Of a stretch of DNA of 64,000 nt, positions 1 to 9,030 are shown one piece after another. The stretch's first letter is position 1. Every line of letters starts with the position of its first letter. The notes under the pieces are model-generated. The model saw only the letters and a program-made list of their open reading frames with translations. It was not told the origin of the DNA and did no database searches. The DNA comes from Methylococcales symbiont of Iophon sp. n. MRB-2018 (GTDB taxonomy: Bacteria; Pseudomonadota; Gammaproteobacteria; Methylococcales; Methylomonadaceae). The stretch is taken from the NCBI GenBank assembly GCA_003666325.1, contig QPIL01000121.1:1-64000 (forward strand). The letters run 5' to 3'. Position numbers and translations under genes: made by a program.

Positions 1-124
1 CTATTTCTCGGCTAATGGTCGTGTGGCTGCGTCCCATATCCCTGCCAATTTGTCTCATTGACTCTCCTTTTTTAAGGCTAATTGCGATATAATGCCTCTC
101 TTCAGAGGCTAGTTGTGCGTACAT
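1..124 (-). mobile_element. IS30-family transposase, N-terminal fragment cut by window edge
   Basis: Reading the minus strand from an ATG at 124 gives about 41 codons beginning MYAQLASEERHYIALSL-like sequence and continuing through a helix-turn-helix with RQIGRDMGRSHTTISREI. This is the typical start of IS30-family transposases, in which an N-terminal HTH binds the element ends. The rest of the gene lies outside the window. Upstream, the sequence near 256-280 (GTGCACTTATTATGCGAATC) resembles an IS30-type terminal repeat, so the element end is probably near 280. Whether the transposase is intact cannot be judged here. Confidence 0.8.
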
Positions 125-255
125 AATCCACTCCGTTTTTGTAAGAATCGGAGATTATATACCCGACCAGCCTCTGTTTTAACAAAAGAAGCTGATGGCT
201 TTTTGTATTAGATATAAAATCTAACACAAAAAAACCATCTTGTTTTCAAATGTAA

Positions 256-280
256 GTGGTGCACTTATTATGCGAATCTA
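256..280. repeat. Probable terminal inverted repeat of the IS30-type element
   Basis: The stretch GTGGTGCACTTATTATGCGA followed by ATCTA lies about 130 bp upstream of the transposase start. It resembles IS30-family ends, which often contain a GTGCAC-like core near TAGATT. The partner end is outside the window, so the call rests on resemblance and position only. Confidence 0.4.
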
Positions 281-353
281 GGATTTGGTAATTCTATCAT
301 ATACTTAAAAAAAACAGTCTAAATCGTTGACTAATTATGCCTAGGATAAATTC

Positions 354-1118
354 TTAATTTTTAATACCTATTCCCTTATGTAATAAAAACAGGCTTAACA
401 ACATTAAAAATAAGATACATGCACCAGTCATGGCAAAAGCAATGCGTATATCAATATCCGTAACCCCAATTAATCCATATCGAAAAGCATTAATCAGATA
501 GAGAATAGGATTCGCTAATGAAATTTTCTGCCATATCTCAGGCAACATGGATACCGAATAAAAAATCCCTCCCAAATAACTCAAAGGGGTTAATACAAAG
601 TTAGGAATAATAGAAATATCATCAAAACTATCCGCAAAAATGGCATTGATAAACCCCGCTAAAGCAAATAGGGTCGATGTCAAAATATAAACGGCAATGG
701 AAATACCATAGTGTTTCACTGGAATATCGGTAAAGAGTAAAGAAATCAGAGTGACCACACAACCAACCAATAAGCCACGAGCAATACCACCACAGACATA
801 GCCCCATAGAATTACCCAGTTAGATAAGGGGGCAACCAGTAACTCTTCAATATGACGCTGAAATTTAGTGGAATAAAATGAGGAAACCACATTGGAATAC
901 GAGTGACTAATGACTGACATTAATATAATGCCTGGCACAATATATTGCATGTAACTTACCCCGTCTATACTGCCTACACGGTCACCAATCAAGCGCCCAA
1001 AAATCATAAAATACAGTGAAGTGGTAATCGCTGGGGGTACTAAAGTCTGTGGCCATATTCGGGAAAATCGACGTATTTCTTTGAACACAATGGTCTTAAA
1101 TGCAATGCGATTATTCAT
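354..1118 (-). CDS. yadH: ABC-2 type transporter permease (YadH-like)
   Basis: The 254-residue protein is strongly hydrophobic with about six membrane spans, as in ABC-2 permeases of the YadH/NodJ/DrrB type. It has the family-typical stretch RHIEELLVAPLSNW between spans 2 and 3, which is the expected contact with the ATPase. It would form the inner-membrane pore of an exporter whose substrate is unknown. The ATPase gene lies upstream on the same strand, 139 bp away, matching the yadG-yadH order. Length is normal and nothing looks truncated. The symbol is given by family resemblance. Confidence 0.85.
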   Translation of the reverse strand: MNNRIAFKTIVFKEIRRFSRIWPQTLVPPAITTSLYFMIFGRLIGDRVGSIDGVSYMQYIVPGIILMSVISHSYSNVVSSFYSTKFQRHIEELLVAPLSNWVILWGYVCGGIARGLLVGCVVTLISLLFTDIPVKHYGISIAVYILTSTLFALAGFINAIFADSFDDISIIPNFVLTPLSYLGGIFYSVSMLPEIWQKISLANPILYLINAFRYGLIGVTDIDIRIAFAMTGACILFLMLLSLFLLHKGIGIKN

Positions 1119-1257
1119 TAAGGAGCCTTAAGATTAATTCTAAGCCCAATAGACTCTGTTTGAATATTTAGATTCAAAGCAAAAATTGCAGGCAATAGCG
1201 AACTATTATGAAAATTTTTAACACAGAAGCTGGAAATTTTTAACATAAGGTACGAAA

Positions 1258-2181
1258 TCATGAGTTAATCTGAGGTTCTTTAACCAAGTCCATAAATAGC
1301 TGTTCAAGTCGATTGGTTTTATTTTTAAGACTTAGCACTTCAATATTTTTTTCTGTCAGTTGTTGAAACAAAGGGTTTAAACTCTTATTTTTTGGCACCG
1401 TGACATTTAACGACTTACTGCCTGATAAAGCAAACTCATATCCTTCTATCTTGGGTATTTCTGAAAGGGGTCTATCCAGATCTAGTACCATTTGATCTTT
1501 GTTAACCCGTGCTAATAATTCAGACATTCCTGATTTTTCTATAATGACACCTTCATTAATAATGGCAATATTACGACATAAACTTTCGGCTTCTTGCAAA
1601 TAATGTGTGGTTAATATAATGGTGGTACCTTGTTGATTGATTTGTTTCATCATCTCCCACATGGAACGCCGTATTTCTATATCCACACCTGCTGTCGGCT
1701 CATCCAAAATTAATAACCTTGGTTTATGAACCAAGGCTCTGGCTATCATGACTCGCCGTTTCATACCGCCTGACAAGCGTCTCGATACGGTATCCTTTTT
1801 GTCCCAGAGTGACATTTGCTTTAAGCATTTCTCTGTGCTTATTTTTGCCTGTTTTCTGGGGATGCCATAATAGCCTGCTTGATTTAGTACAATATTTCTA
1901 ACTGTTTCAAACTGATTAAAGTTGATTTCCTGTGGTACCAAACCTATACAATTTTTTGCCTTAGCATTGTCTTTTTGTAAATCATTTCCAAATATTTTGA
2001 CTGAGCCACTTGTTTTATTAATCAGAGAACTAATAATACCAATAGCTGTTGATTTACCCGCGCCATTAGGGCCCAACAAAGCAAAAAAGTCGCCCTTCTC
2101 TACATCCAAATTAATTCCCTTTAGGACTTCAAGACCATTCTTATAGGTCTTTTTAAGATCTCGGATAGATAATGCATTCAT
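1258..2181 (-). CDS. yadG: ABC transporter ATP-binding protein (YadG-like)
   Basis: This 307-residue ATPase has Walker A GPNGAGKST at about 37-45, an LSGGM signature, Walker B LLILDEPTAGVD and the H-switch TTHY. It belongs to the ABC-2 exporter ATPases and should energise the permease encoded just downstream on the same strand. The last roughly 70 residues form the family's poorly conserved C-terminal domain. The ATG start at 2181 gives the usual N-terminus directly before the ABC domain, although no strong ribosome-binding site is visible. Substrate cannot be inferred. Confidence 0.9.
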   Translation of the reverse strand: MNALSIRDLKKTYKNGLEVLKGINLDVEKGDFFALLGPNGAGKSTAIGIISSLINKTSGSVKIFGNDLQKDNAKAKNCIGLVPQEINFNQFETVRNIVLNQAGYYGIPRKQAKISTEKCLKQMSLWDKKDTVSRRLSGGMKRRVMIARALVHKPRLLILDEPTAGVDIEIRRSMWEMMKQINQQGTTIILTTHYLQEAESLCRNIAIINEGVIIEKSGMSELLARVNKDQMVLDLDRPLSEIPKIEGYEFALSGSKSLNVTVPKNKSLNPLFQQLTEKNIEVLSLKNKTNRLEQLFMDLVKEPQINS

Positions 2182-2248
2182 ATCAATATGTATTTAACAA
2201 AATAACAAATTATGTTTTCTAAAGCTTGTGATTTTCGTTGTTGCTTAC

Positions 2249-2445
2249 TTAGTCAACCCTTAAAAACACAACAACCATCTGATTTATAATAATAAATTAA
2301 AAAAAACCATAGACAAAACAAGCAGCATTTGGTGAAATAACGGCTATTTCTTGGTCGTTTTGCTGATAAACCATACTAACAAAATCAATCCCAAACATAG
2401 GGCAACTAAAGCGCTTTCATTCAGAGTTATTTGCTGAATAGGGTA
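2249..2445. repeat. Composite dispersed repeat, copy 1 (about 197 bp)
   Basis: This non-coding block starts TTAGTCAACCCTTAAAAAC and ends GCTGAATAGGGTA. A near-identical copy of the same length lies inverted at 57652-57847. In both loci the same flank follows: a 20-odd bp block GCATGTT(C/T)TAAGCAGGAATCC and then a heptanucleotide array. It carries no ORF and is probably a non-autonomous mobile element. Confidence 0.8.
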
Positions 2446-2485
2446 TACCGTCATCCTGCATGTTCTAAGCAGGAATCCATTAGTC

Positions 2486-2569
2486 TTGAGTCTTGAGTCT
2501 TGAGTCTTGAGTCTTGAGTCTTGAGTCTTGAGTCTTGAGTCTTGAGTCTTGAGTCTTGAGTCTTGAGTC
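2486..2569. repeat. Heptanucleotide tandem array (TTGAGTC)x12
   Basis: Twelve perfect TTGAGTC units in a row occupy 84 bp. The array sits between the composite repeat at 2249-2445 and the family-B MITE that begins at 2576. Variants of the same heptamer form arrays at 9293-9383 and 57457-57526. Unit length and lack of spacers exclude a CRISPR. Copy number is likely to vary by slippage. Confidence 0.97.
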
Positions 2570-2575
2570 CTTTTA

Positions 2576-2738
2576 TACCATATTCAATAAATAAATATAC
2601 TAATATAGTGCTTATATTAGTGCCTTATGTGTTTGCTAAAAATAGGGGTCTACTTATTGATAATACTAATATTTTTAGTGTGCTAATAAGGTGATAATAT
2701 GACTGCTATATTGGTGTGTTTATTTGTTGAATACGGTA
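2576..2738. mobile_element. Family-B MITE, copy 1 (TACC...GGTA ends, TTA target duplication)
   Basis: The 163-bp AT-rich palindromic element begins TACCATATTCAATAAATAA and ends TTATTTGTTGAATACGGTA in inverted orientation. It is flanked by TTA on both sides. A nearly identical copy lies at 44335-44496 and diverged copies at 22756-22916 and 41034-41178. It encodes nothing, so it must depend on a transposase elsewhere. Confidence 0.85.
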
Positions 2739-2856
2739 TTAATCCTAAAACCCACTTGAAATAAGCAATCATACTGGCTTAAACTAACTGTTATTTTATC
2801 AGAATTTGATTTAATACCCTTTGTTTTTAAAAAGGGTATAAAAATAGGAAATAACC

Positions 2857-4356
2857 TTGAAAGAAGAATTACCCACTAACGTAGCAGCTATAGATTTAGG
2901 CTCTAACAGTTTTCATATGATTGTTTGTAAGCTTGAAAAAGGAAAACTGCGCACCATTGACCGTTTACGAGAAATGGTGCGCCTTGCTTCTGGACTGGAT
3001 GACCATAAAAAACTGGATAATAAAACACAGATTAAAGCACTGGAATGTTTAGAACGATTTGGTCAGCGTATTCGTAATTTTCCGCCAGGCAGTGTAAGAA
3101 TTGTGGGTACAAATACTCTGCGTATTGCAAAAAACTCTCAAGAATTCATCCGTAAAGCAGAAAAAGCATTAGGTCATCCCATAGATATTATCGCCGGTAT
3201 TGAAGAAGCCCGTTTAATTTACCAGGGAGTTGCCAACAGCTTAGGCAGTAATGCCAACTCTCGCTTCGTTATGGATATAGGGGGTGGTAGCACTGAATAT
3301 ATTATTGGTATCAATGATATAGCCCACACCAAAGAAAGTTTAAAAATGGGCTGTGTCACGGTCAGCAATAAATTTTTTAAAGATGGGATTATCAGTAAAA
3401 AATCTTTTAAAAAAGCGACTTTGTATGCTCAGCAAAAACTAGAACCTTATCAGCGACAATATGATATTCGTCACTGGGATGAGGCTATCGGAGCCTCTGG
3501 TAGCTTGCGTTGTATTGATAAAGTGTTAGTGGCTAGTAAATGGAGTAAAAATGGTATTACCAAAAAAGGTTTAGAAAAACTGGTTTCACATATTTTAAAA
3601 TGTAAACATCTGGATGATTTAAACCTACCTGCATTAGCTGATGAACGCCTCCCTGTTTTTTTAGGCGGTGTGATTATCATTTATGCGACTTTTCTAAAAC
3701 TCGGCATTGAACAAATGACTGTATCAGATGGTGCATTGCGCGAAGGGCTAGTTCATGATCTATTAGGTCGAATTTATAATGATGACATTCGTTCACAGAC
3801 TGTTAAAACAATAGCTGAACATTATCTGACCGATCAGGAACACTGCAAACGCATACAACAAACAGTCGATTACATGCTTAATCAACTGGACAATAGTTGT
3901 TGTACTGGAAACAGCAAGATCATCACCCAATTTTTATTATGGGCTGTCAGCTTGCACGAGATAGGTCGGAATATTGCACATAGTCAATATCACAAGCATG
4001 GTGCTTATATCATTGAGAATGGCGATTTTGCTGGATTTTCTCGACAAGACCAACAATTATTAGCAACCCTGGTTCTATCTCACCGTAAAAGGTTTTCAAG
4101 CTCAATGTTTAAAAAATTACCTGAACCTTGGAATGTTTACACCCCTTATCTGGCTATTATTTTACGTCTTGCTATTTTATTGCATCGAAATCGACACACA
4201 CTTGAAGCACCCAAGTTTAAAATTTCAATACAAGCTACTTTAACTACACTTACTTTTAATAATGACTGGTTGAACAACGCACCTTTGACAGAAACTGATC
4301 TTAAATCCGAAGCCCGCTATTTAAAAGATGCAGGATATACTTTGATTTTTAGTTAA
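2857..4356 (+). CDS. ppx: Exopolyphosphatase / Ppx-GppA phosphatase
   Basis: This 499-residue cytoplasmic enzyme releases phosphate from polyphosphate or from pppGpp. The N-terminal actin-like ATPase fold is marked by DLGSNSFH at residues 13-20 and the second phosphate motif DIGGGSTEY near 139. The C-terminal third is the HD-like helical domain of long Ppx/GppA proteins, so the length matches E. coli Ppx. The start is a TTG preceded by AGGAA at 2846-2850. The next gene begins two to five bases after the stop, implying co-transcription. Ppx and GppA cannot be separated from sequence alone. Confidence 0.9.
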   Translation: MKEELPTNVAAIDLGSNSFHMIVCKLEKGKLRTIDRLREMVRLASGLDDHKKLDNKTQIKALECLERFGQRIRNFPPGSVRIVGTNTLRIAKNSQEFIRKAEKALGHPIDIIAGIEEARLIYQGVANSLGSNANSRFVMDIGGGSTEYIIGINDIAHTKESLKMGCVTVSNKFFKDGIISKKSFKKATLYAQQKLEPYQRQYDIRHWDEAIGASGSLRCIDKVLVASKWSKNGITKKGLEKLVSHILKCKHLDDLNLPALADERLPVFLGGVIIIYATFLKLGIEQMTVSDGALREGLVHDLLGRIYNDDIRSQTVKTIAEHYLTDQEHCKRIQQTVDYMLNQLDNSCCTGNSKIITQFLLWAVSLHEIGRNIAHSQYHKHGAYIIENGDFAGFSRQDQQLLATLVLSHRKRFSSSMFKKLPEPWNVYTPYLAIILRLAILLHRNRHTLEAPKFKISIQATLTTLTFNNDWLNNAPLTETDLKSEARYLKDAGYTLIFS

Positions 4357-4360
4357 ATTG

Positions 4361-5641
4361 ATGCAAAAGTTAATACTGCTAATCCTTACACCACTACGGA
4401 TGATCTTCTTTGTTATAGCGGCTCCCGTTTTATTTTGTACTATTATCCTGCTATTTACACTGGATAATAAGGCAATAACAAAAAGCATTTGGCCATTAAC
4501 TCAAGCCGAACTCCAACGTGCTAAAGGTATCCTTAGCGATCCTCTCTCTAAAACCAGAAATACCATCCATCTCAGTGAAAATGACCTGAACATCACTTCC
4601 AGCTACTTATTAAATCAATACATTTCCAGTGCATCTAAAATCACTATTGGCGATCAACAACTCGCTTTTACCCTATCAATCCTATTAAAGGACAATAATT
4701 TTGAAAACTATGTAAATATTAGCTTTAAGCTGGCTAAACAGCAGGGCTATCCAGACATCCATACATTGCAAATAGGAAAAATAATCATTGCTGATGAATT
4801 CGCAGGCTTAATCATTGAAAGCATTATTAAATACACACCTTTAAAAGATTATTATATTCTTGCGGTAAAACATATCAAAAATATACAAATTAATAGTGAT
4901 GGTTTAGCCATTACTTATAACCCCTCCCCTGATCTAAATTTAGCGTTAAGACTCAATCTGGAAAAGAACAATTATCAATCTGTTCTTGTTTACCAACAAC
5001 TCATCAGCCAAATTATTGCTAAACATAATCCTAAATGGCGATTATCGCTGAGTGACTTATTACAACCCTTATTTAAATCTGCATATATGCGTTCAACAAC
5101 TAAAACAGCAAAAGCAGAAAATCGTGCTGTTTTAATTGCCGTCAGTACCTATGTTAATAAACATGAAATAGAAAGCTATTTACCTTTTGATATTAGTCCT
5201 GCTACAAATCAACAATATCCGACTTCTTTGTATAAAAGAACGGATATGGCAAAACATTTTATAGCTTCTGCAGTTTTGGCTGCAACGGGCGGTAAAGCAT
5301 TAGTCACTATTCTTGGTCAGGAAAAAGAACTCAATGACGCAAAACAAGGCAGTGGTTTTAGTTTTATTGACATGGCAAGCAATAAGGCTGGACTGTATTT
5401 TGGCAAAACTGCGGCTACAGGATCAAGAAACAAGGCAAGACGATTACAATTGGCAATGAGTAAAATCAAAGACTATAGTGCATTCATGCCCAATGTCGGG
5501 GATTTACCAGAAAACTTGAGTGAAAAGGATTTTAAACGTGATTTTGAATCTATCTATAGTGTTAAATATCAAAATATGTTGAAAACCATTGATAAACGCA
5601 TATCTGCTTTAATTATCTATAGAAAAAAAACTAAAGATTGA
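4361..5641 (+). CDS. Hypothetical membrane-anchored protein downstream of ppx
   Basis: I do not recognise this 426-residue protein. It has one hydrophobic segment at about residues 5-33 and is then polar, which suggests an inner-membrane anchor with a large periplasmic domain. The ORF track begins at a TTG at 4358, but an ATG follows directly at 4361 and is the likelier start. It follows ppx by a few bases and was probably translated from the same mRNA. The C-terminal part, with several Lys/Arg-rich helices, gives no motif I can name. Confidence 0.7.
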   Translation: MQKLILLILTPLRMIFFVIAAPVLFCTIILLFTLDNKAITKSIWPLTQAELQRAKGILSDPLSKTRNTIHLSENDLNITSSYLLNQYISSASKITIGDQQLAFTLSILLKDNNFENYVNISFKLAKQQGYPDIHTLQIGKIIIADEFAGLIIESIIKYTPLKDYYILAVKHIKNIQINSDGLAITYNPSPDLNLALRLNLEKNNYQSVLVYQQLISQIIAKHNPKWRLSLSDLLQPLFKSAYMRSTTKTAKAENRAVLIAVSTYVNKHEIESYLPFDISPATNQQYPTSLYKRTDMAKHFIASAVLAATGGKALVTILGQEKELNDAKQGSGFSFIDMASNKAGLYFGKTAATGSRNKARRLQLAMSKIKDYSAFMPNVGDLPENLSEKDFKRDFESIYSVKYQNMLKTIDKRISALIIYRKKTKD

Positions 5642-5669
5642 GGTCTCATACACAAAGAGTACCTAAAAC

Positions 5670-6311
5670 CTAAGACTCATCAACTGAAACCTGATCAATG
5701 GACGCATCAACTGAAACCTGATCAATTTCAGGCGCATCTGTTGCAGCTTCAGTAAATAGAGTGGCTAAATCTAATGCCAGCATAACCGCATCTTCTCTAA
5801 CACCATCTACCGCTGGATAATAACCTTTACGCACACCAATTTCGTTAAAACCTCTTTTCTTATAAAGCGAAATAGCGGCTTCATTTGACGGTCTGACTTC
5901 GAGGAATATTGTTTCCGCTTTTTTTCTGGCACGGTCAATCATGTTTTCTAATAATTTAGCACCTACACCTTGCTTTTGCACATCAGGATCTACACAAATA
6001 TTCATGATATGTGCTTCACCCACCGCCATAGAGACAATACTGTAACCCACAATGACATCCATCTCTTCGCAAATCCAGCAACTATAATTAGCAGCTTTCA
6101 AACAATCTTTAAATATCTGCTCACTCCAAGGAAAATTGTAATTTTTACTTTCAATTTTATCTATCGCAGACAAATCTTGCAGCCGCATTCTGCGTAACCT
6201 CATTAAATCTTTTCTATCGACTGAATCGGGGAAAATCTTTGCATAAAATTCTTTATCGGCATCATAAACAACAAAATCTTTAACGGTATCCAATATTTTC
6301 CATATACTCAT
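5670..6311 (-). CDS. rimI: Ribosomal protein S18 alanine N-acetyltransferase, with a duplicated C-terminal tail
   Basis: The GNAT domain spans about residues 40-190, with the acetyl-CoA loop VQKQGVGAKLL and the family motif RPSNEAAISLYKKRGF. RimI acetylates the N-terminal alanine of ribosomal protein S18. At 213 residues it is longer than the usual 150. It has about 40 extra N-terminal residues and a tail containing the 9-residue repeat IDQVSVDAS/IDQVSVDES, produced by a 27-bp tandem duplication in the DNA. It overlaps the upstream udg gene by 4 bp (ATGA), so the two are translationally coupled. It converges with the gene ending at 5641. Confidence 0.88.
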   Translation of the reverse strand: MSIWKILDTVKDFVVYDADKEFYAKIFPDSVDRKDLMRLRRMRLQDLSAIDKIESKNYNFPWSEQIFKDCLKAANYSCWICEEMDVIVGYSIVSMAVGEAHIMNICVDPDVQKQGVGAKLLENMIDRARKKAETIFLEVRPSNEAAISLYKKRGFNEIGVRKGYYPAVDGVREDAVMLALDLATLFTEAATDAPEIDQVSVDASIDQVSVDES

Positions 6312-6967
6312 AATGTTTTTACTTTTTGATATACCTCATTCGCCAGCAGTAAATCCTGCCATGCCTTACGCTTTTCCAGCAAAGATCGTAATAAATAAGC
6401 CGGATGATACACTACGACCAGCGGAATATCATTTATTTGATGAGCAATGCCTCTGAGTTTTGACAATGGCTCATTAGTCTTCAGTAAAGCTTGAGTAGCC
6501 ACTCGTCCGACAGCAACAATAATTTTAGGTTTGACCCATTCAATCTGTCGCTGAATATATTGATTACAGCTATTTATCTCTTCGACTTTAGGGTCTCTGT
6601 TATTCGGCGGTCTACATTTAAGGATATTGGTAATATACACAGATTCTCTTGTTAACCCAATTGCCTGAATCATTTCTGTCAATAACTTTCCCACTTGCCC
6701 AACAAAAGGCTGTCCCGCCAAATCTTCTTGTTGCCCTGGTGCTTCACCAATAAACATCCATTCTGCATTAATATTGCCAGTCCCGAAAACGGTTTGAGTT
6801 CTAGTATTACAAAGCTCACATTTTATACAATCTATTACCTGCTTTTCTAAAACAGCCCACTCATTCTCATTAATTGATAATACAACATCGGCTTGCTTAC
6901 TATTTTTAGGAACCCAGACATCAATTCCCATAGTCTGCAAATATTGTAACCGAGTTGCATTATCCAT
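6308..6967 (-). CDS. Type-4 (Fe-S) uracil-DNA glycosylase
   Basis: The 219-residue protein has the family-4 UDG motifs FIGEAPGQQED and GQPFVG, the ILKCRPPNNRDP block and a late VYHPAYLLR motif. Cysteines in CIKCELCN and in KCRPP...SCNQY supply the four ligands of the family's [4Fe-4S] cluster. It would remove uracil from DNA in base-excision repair. It is the first gene of a two-gene unit with rimI, a common pairing in gammaproteobacteria. The start ATG at 6967 gives a typical length with a short N-terminal extension. Confidence 0.88.
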   Translation of the reverse strand: MDNATRLQYLQTMGIDVWVPKNSKQADVVLSINENEWAVLEKQVIDCIKCELCNTRTQTVFGTGNINAEWMFIGEAPGQQEDLAGQPFVGQVGKLLTEMIQAIGLTRESVYITNILKCRPPNNRDPKVEEINSCNQYIQRQIEWVKPKIIVAVGRVATQALLKTNEPLSKLRGIAHQINDIPLVVVYHPAYLLRSLLEKRKAWQDLLLANEVYQKVKTL

Positions 6968-7024
6968 TTTTAATCAATGTTATACTTCGCACGGTCACGC
7001 GAAGTATATGGATCAATAGTTGAT

Positions 7025-8566
7025 TTAAACATTGCCTTTTTGAGGGTGCTTCTTCAATTCCAAGGCTTGCAATTTACTAACGGCATTAATGTAAGCTTTA
7101 GCAGATGCAATTACAATATCGGTATCTGCACCTTGTCCATTGACAATACGTTTGCTTTTTTCTAAACGAACAGTCACATCACCTTGTGCATCAGTACCGC
7201 TAGAAATACTATTCACTGAATATAGTTCTAATGTAGCTTCTGATTTAACCAAACTTTCAATGGCTTTTAAACTAGCATCAACGGCACCACTGCCTATCGA
7301 ACTTCCTGTAACTTCTTTATTATCAATACAAAGCGTTACTGTTGAATTAGGGATTTCTCCTGTTTCAGAACACACTTTTAAAGCAATAAGTTTAATACGT
7401 TCTTCAGCATCAGAATTGACCTCTGAAATCAATGCTTGTAAATCTTCATCAACAATTTCATGCTTCTTATCAACCAATTGTTTAAATCGAAAAAAAGCAT
7501 CATTCAACTCTTGCTCGCTGTTGAACTCATGCCCCAATTTAGTCATTCGGCTTTTAAATGCATTCCTCCCAGAATGTTTACCTAAAACTATTCTATTAGC
7601 AGACCAGCCCACATCCTCTGCCTTCATAATCTCATAGGTTTCAGGATTTTTTAGAACGCCATCTTGATGAATTCCTGCTTCATGGGCAAAGGCATTTGCA
7701 CCCACAATCGCTTTATTCGGCTGAACAGGAAAACCCGTAATAGATGAAACCAGTTTGGAACAGCTTAAAATTTCACTCGTATTGATTTCAGTTTCACAGT
7801 CAAACACGTCATGGCGAGTACGCACAGCCATAACAATTTCTTCTAAAGAGGCATTACCCGCCCGCTCACCTAAACCATTAATGGTACATTCAACTTGTCT
7901 AGCACCATTTATTACCGCAGCCAGTGAATTAGCTACAGCCAGACCCAAATCATTATGACAATGAACTGAAAAAATGGCTTTGTCAGAATTTGGAATACGT
8001 TGCATTAAATTAGCAACGGTAGCTCCAAATTGTTGAGGTACGCTATAACCTACAGTATCTGGTATATTCAGTGTGGTTGCACCAGCATTAATGACAGCTT
8101 CTAAAATTCGACACAAAAAGTCTTCCTTTGAGCGCCCTGCATCTTCCGCTGAAAATTCCACATTATCGGTAAATTGTCTGCTACGTTTTACTGCTCTGAC
8201 TGCATATTCAATCACCTGCTCTGGTTCCATATTGAGTTTCATTTTCATATGGATAGGTGAAGTCGCTATAAAGGTATGAATACGGCAATTATCAGCCCCT
8301 TTTAATGCCTCCCCTGCTCGATCTATATCTTTATCTAAGGCACGAGCCAGTCCACATACTGTGCTGTCTTTTACTGCATTAGCGACAGCTTGGACGGCCT
8401 CAAAATCACCGATACTTGCGTTGGGAAAGCCTGCTTCAATCACGTCTACTTTTAAACGCTCAAGTGCTTTAGCTATTCTGACTTTTTCCTCTCTCGTCAT
8501 TGACGCACCAGGACTTTGTTCGCCATCGCGCAAAGTAGTATCAAATATTATTAGTTTATCTTTCAT
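7025..8566 (-). CDS. leuA: 2-isopropylmalate synthase
   Basis: LeuA condenses acetyl-CoA with 2-oxoisovalerate, the first committed step of leucine synthesis. The [15 protein letters not shown] catalytic loop is at the N-terminus, [13 protein letters not shown] supplies metal ligands, and the C-terminal roughly 120 residues form the leucine-binding regulatory domain. The ORF track starts at 8581, but the internal ATG at 8566 has a GGAGTTGTC ribosome-binding site and gives the standard [11 protein letters not shown] start (513 aa). A leucine-rich leader peptide lies upstream at 8655-8771 and implies attenuation control. Confidence 0.95.
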   Translation of the reverse strand: MKDKLIIFDTTLRDGEQSPGASMTREEKVRIAKALERLKVDVIEAGFPNASIGDFEAVQAVANAVKDSTVCGLARALDKDIDRAGEALKGADNCRIHTFIATSPIHMKMKLNMEPEQVIEYAVRAVKRSRQFTDNVEFSAEDAGRSKEDFLCRILEAVINAGATTLNIPDTVGYSVPQQFGATVANLMQRIPNSDKAIFSVHCHNDLGLAVANSLAAVINGARQVECTINGLGERAGNASLEEIVMAVRTRHDVFDCETEINTSEILSCSKLVSSITGFPVQPNKAIVGANAFAHEAGIHQDGVLKNPETYEIMKAEDVGWSANRIVLGKHSGRNAFKSRMTKLGHEFNSEQELNDAFFRFKQLVDKKHEIVDEDLQALISEVNSDAEERIKLIALKVCSETGEIPNSTVTLCIDNKEVTGSSIGSGAVDASLKAIESLVKSEATLELYSVNSISSGTDAQGDVTVRLEKSKRIVNGQGADTDIVIASAKAYINAVSKLQALELKKHPQKGNV

Positions 8567-8654
8567 GACAACTCCATTCATGAAATATGTTCAACATCTT
8601 TGTTGAAACGGGAGAAAGGGATTTATTTTTTAAGAAGATCAAAAGTTTATGCCG

Positions 8655-8771
8655 CTAAGGCAATAATCTTAAAACCAAACTCAGAGGGGATAATAAAACG
8701 ACACGCACAGAAGTCTGACCAGGATTTGGTCTAAGAAGTGAATGCTGTGCTGTGTTAGAAAAAATATTCAT
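8655..8771 (-). CDS. leuL: Leucine leader (attenuator) peptide upstream of leuA
   Basis: A 38-codon ORF below the ORF-track size limit reads MNIFSNTAQHSLLRPNPGQT and ends in a Leu/Val-rich stretch. Nine of its 38 residues are Leu and four are Val, with seven Leu in the last 13 residues. Such peptides sense charged leucyl-tRNA by ribosome stalling and control leuA expression. A sigma70-type promoter (TTGAGT, 17 bp, TATAGT) ends 8 bp before the ATG, so the mRNA probably starts at or next to the AUG and the peptide is read leaderless. Between it and leuA is a hairpin TTCAACA-AAGA-TGTTGAA. I cannot fold the full attenuator by eye. Confidence 0.75.
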   Translation of the reverse strand: MNIFSNTAQHSLLRPNPGQTSVRVVLLSPLSLVLRLLP

Positions 8772-8779
8772 AGCCAATA

Positions 8780-8808
8780 ACTATACTGTAATATTTTAAT
8801 CTACTCAA
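8780..8808 (-). promoter_or_regulatory. Sigma70-type promoter for the leu leader and leuA
   Basis: On the minus strand the -35 hexamer TTGAGT (8808-8803) is separated by exactly 17 bp from the -10 hexamer TATAGT (8785-8780). The expected start point falls within a base or two of the leader-peptide ATG at 8771. Confidence 0.7.
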
Positions 8809-8870
8809 GTAATGTTTAGCACAAGAGCAGAGCAATCGGGCTTAAAAGCAGTTGAAATTATAATTTAGAT

Positions 8871-8883
8871 ACGCTGAGGTCTC
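8871..8883. repeat. Isolated family-A MITE end
   Basis: ACGCTGAGGTCTC matches the right terminal repeat of the family-A elements, but no internal element sequence is recognisable beside it. It may be a solo end or a decayed copy. Confidence 0.35.
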
Positions 8884-9030
8884 AAGCTATTAACTCTTAT
8901 TTTTTAATTTTAAATGACCGCTAAAATATAGCTTCTATTATTCACCAATCTTGCTGTCATCAGGCATATTGCTCGAAAGCTGATAAAAAAATAAAAAATC
9001 ATCAAGGCTTGGGATAAAAACCAAACCATT

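Noticed and set aside
2486-2569. CRISPR-like tandem repeat
   Set aside because: Units are 7 bp with no spacers, and no cas genes are nearby; these are simple tandem arrays.
7140-7637. 165-codon plus-strand ORF inside leuA
   Set aside because: It is an antisense shadow of a well-conserved gene, like most of the plus-strand ORFs between 7.1 and 8.6 kb.
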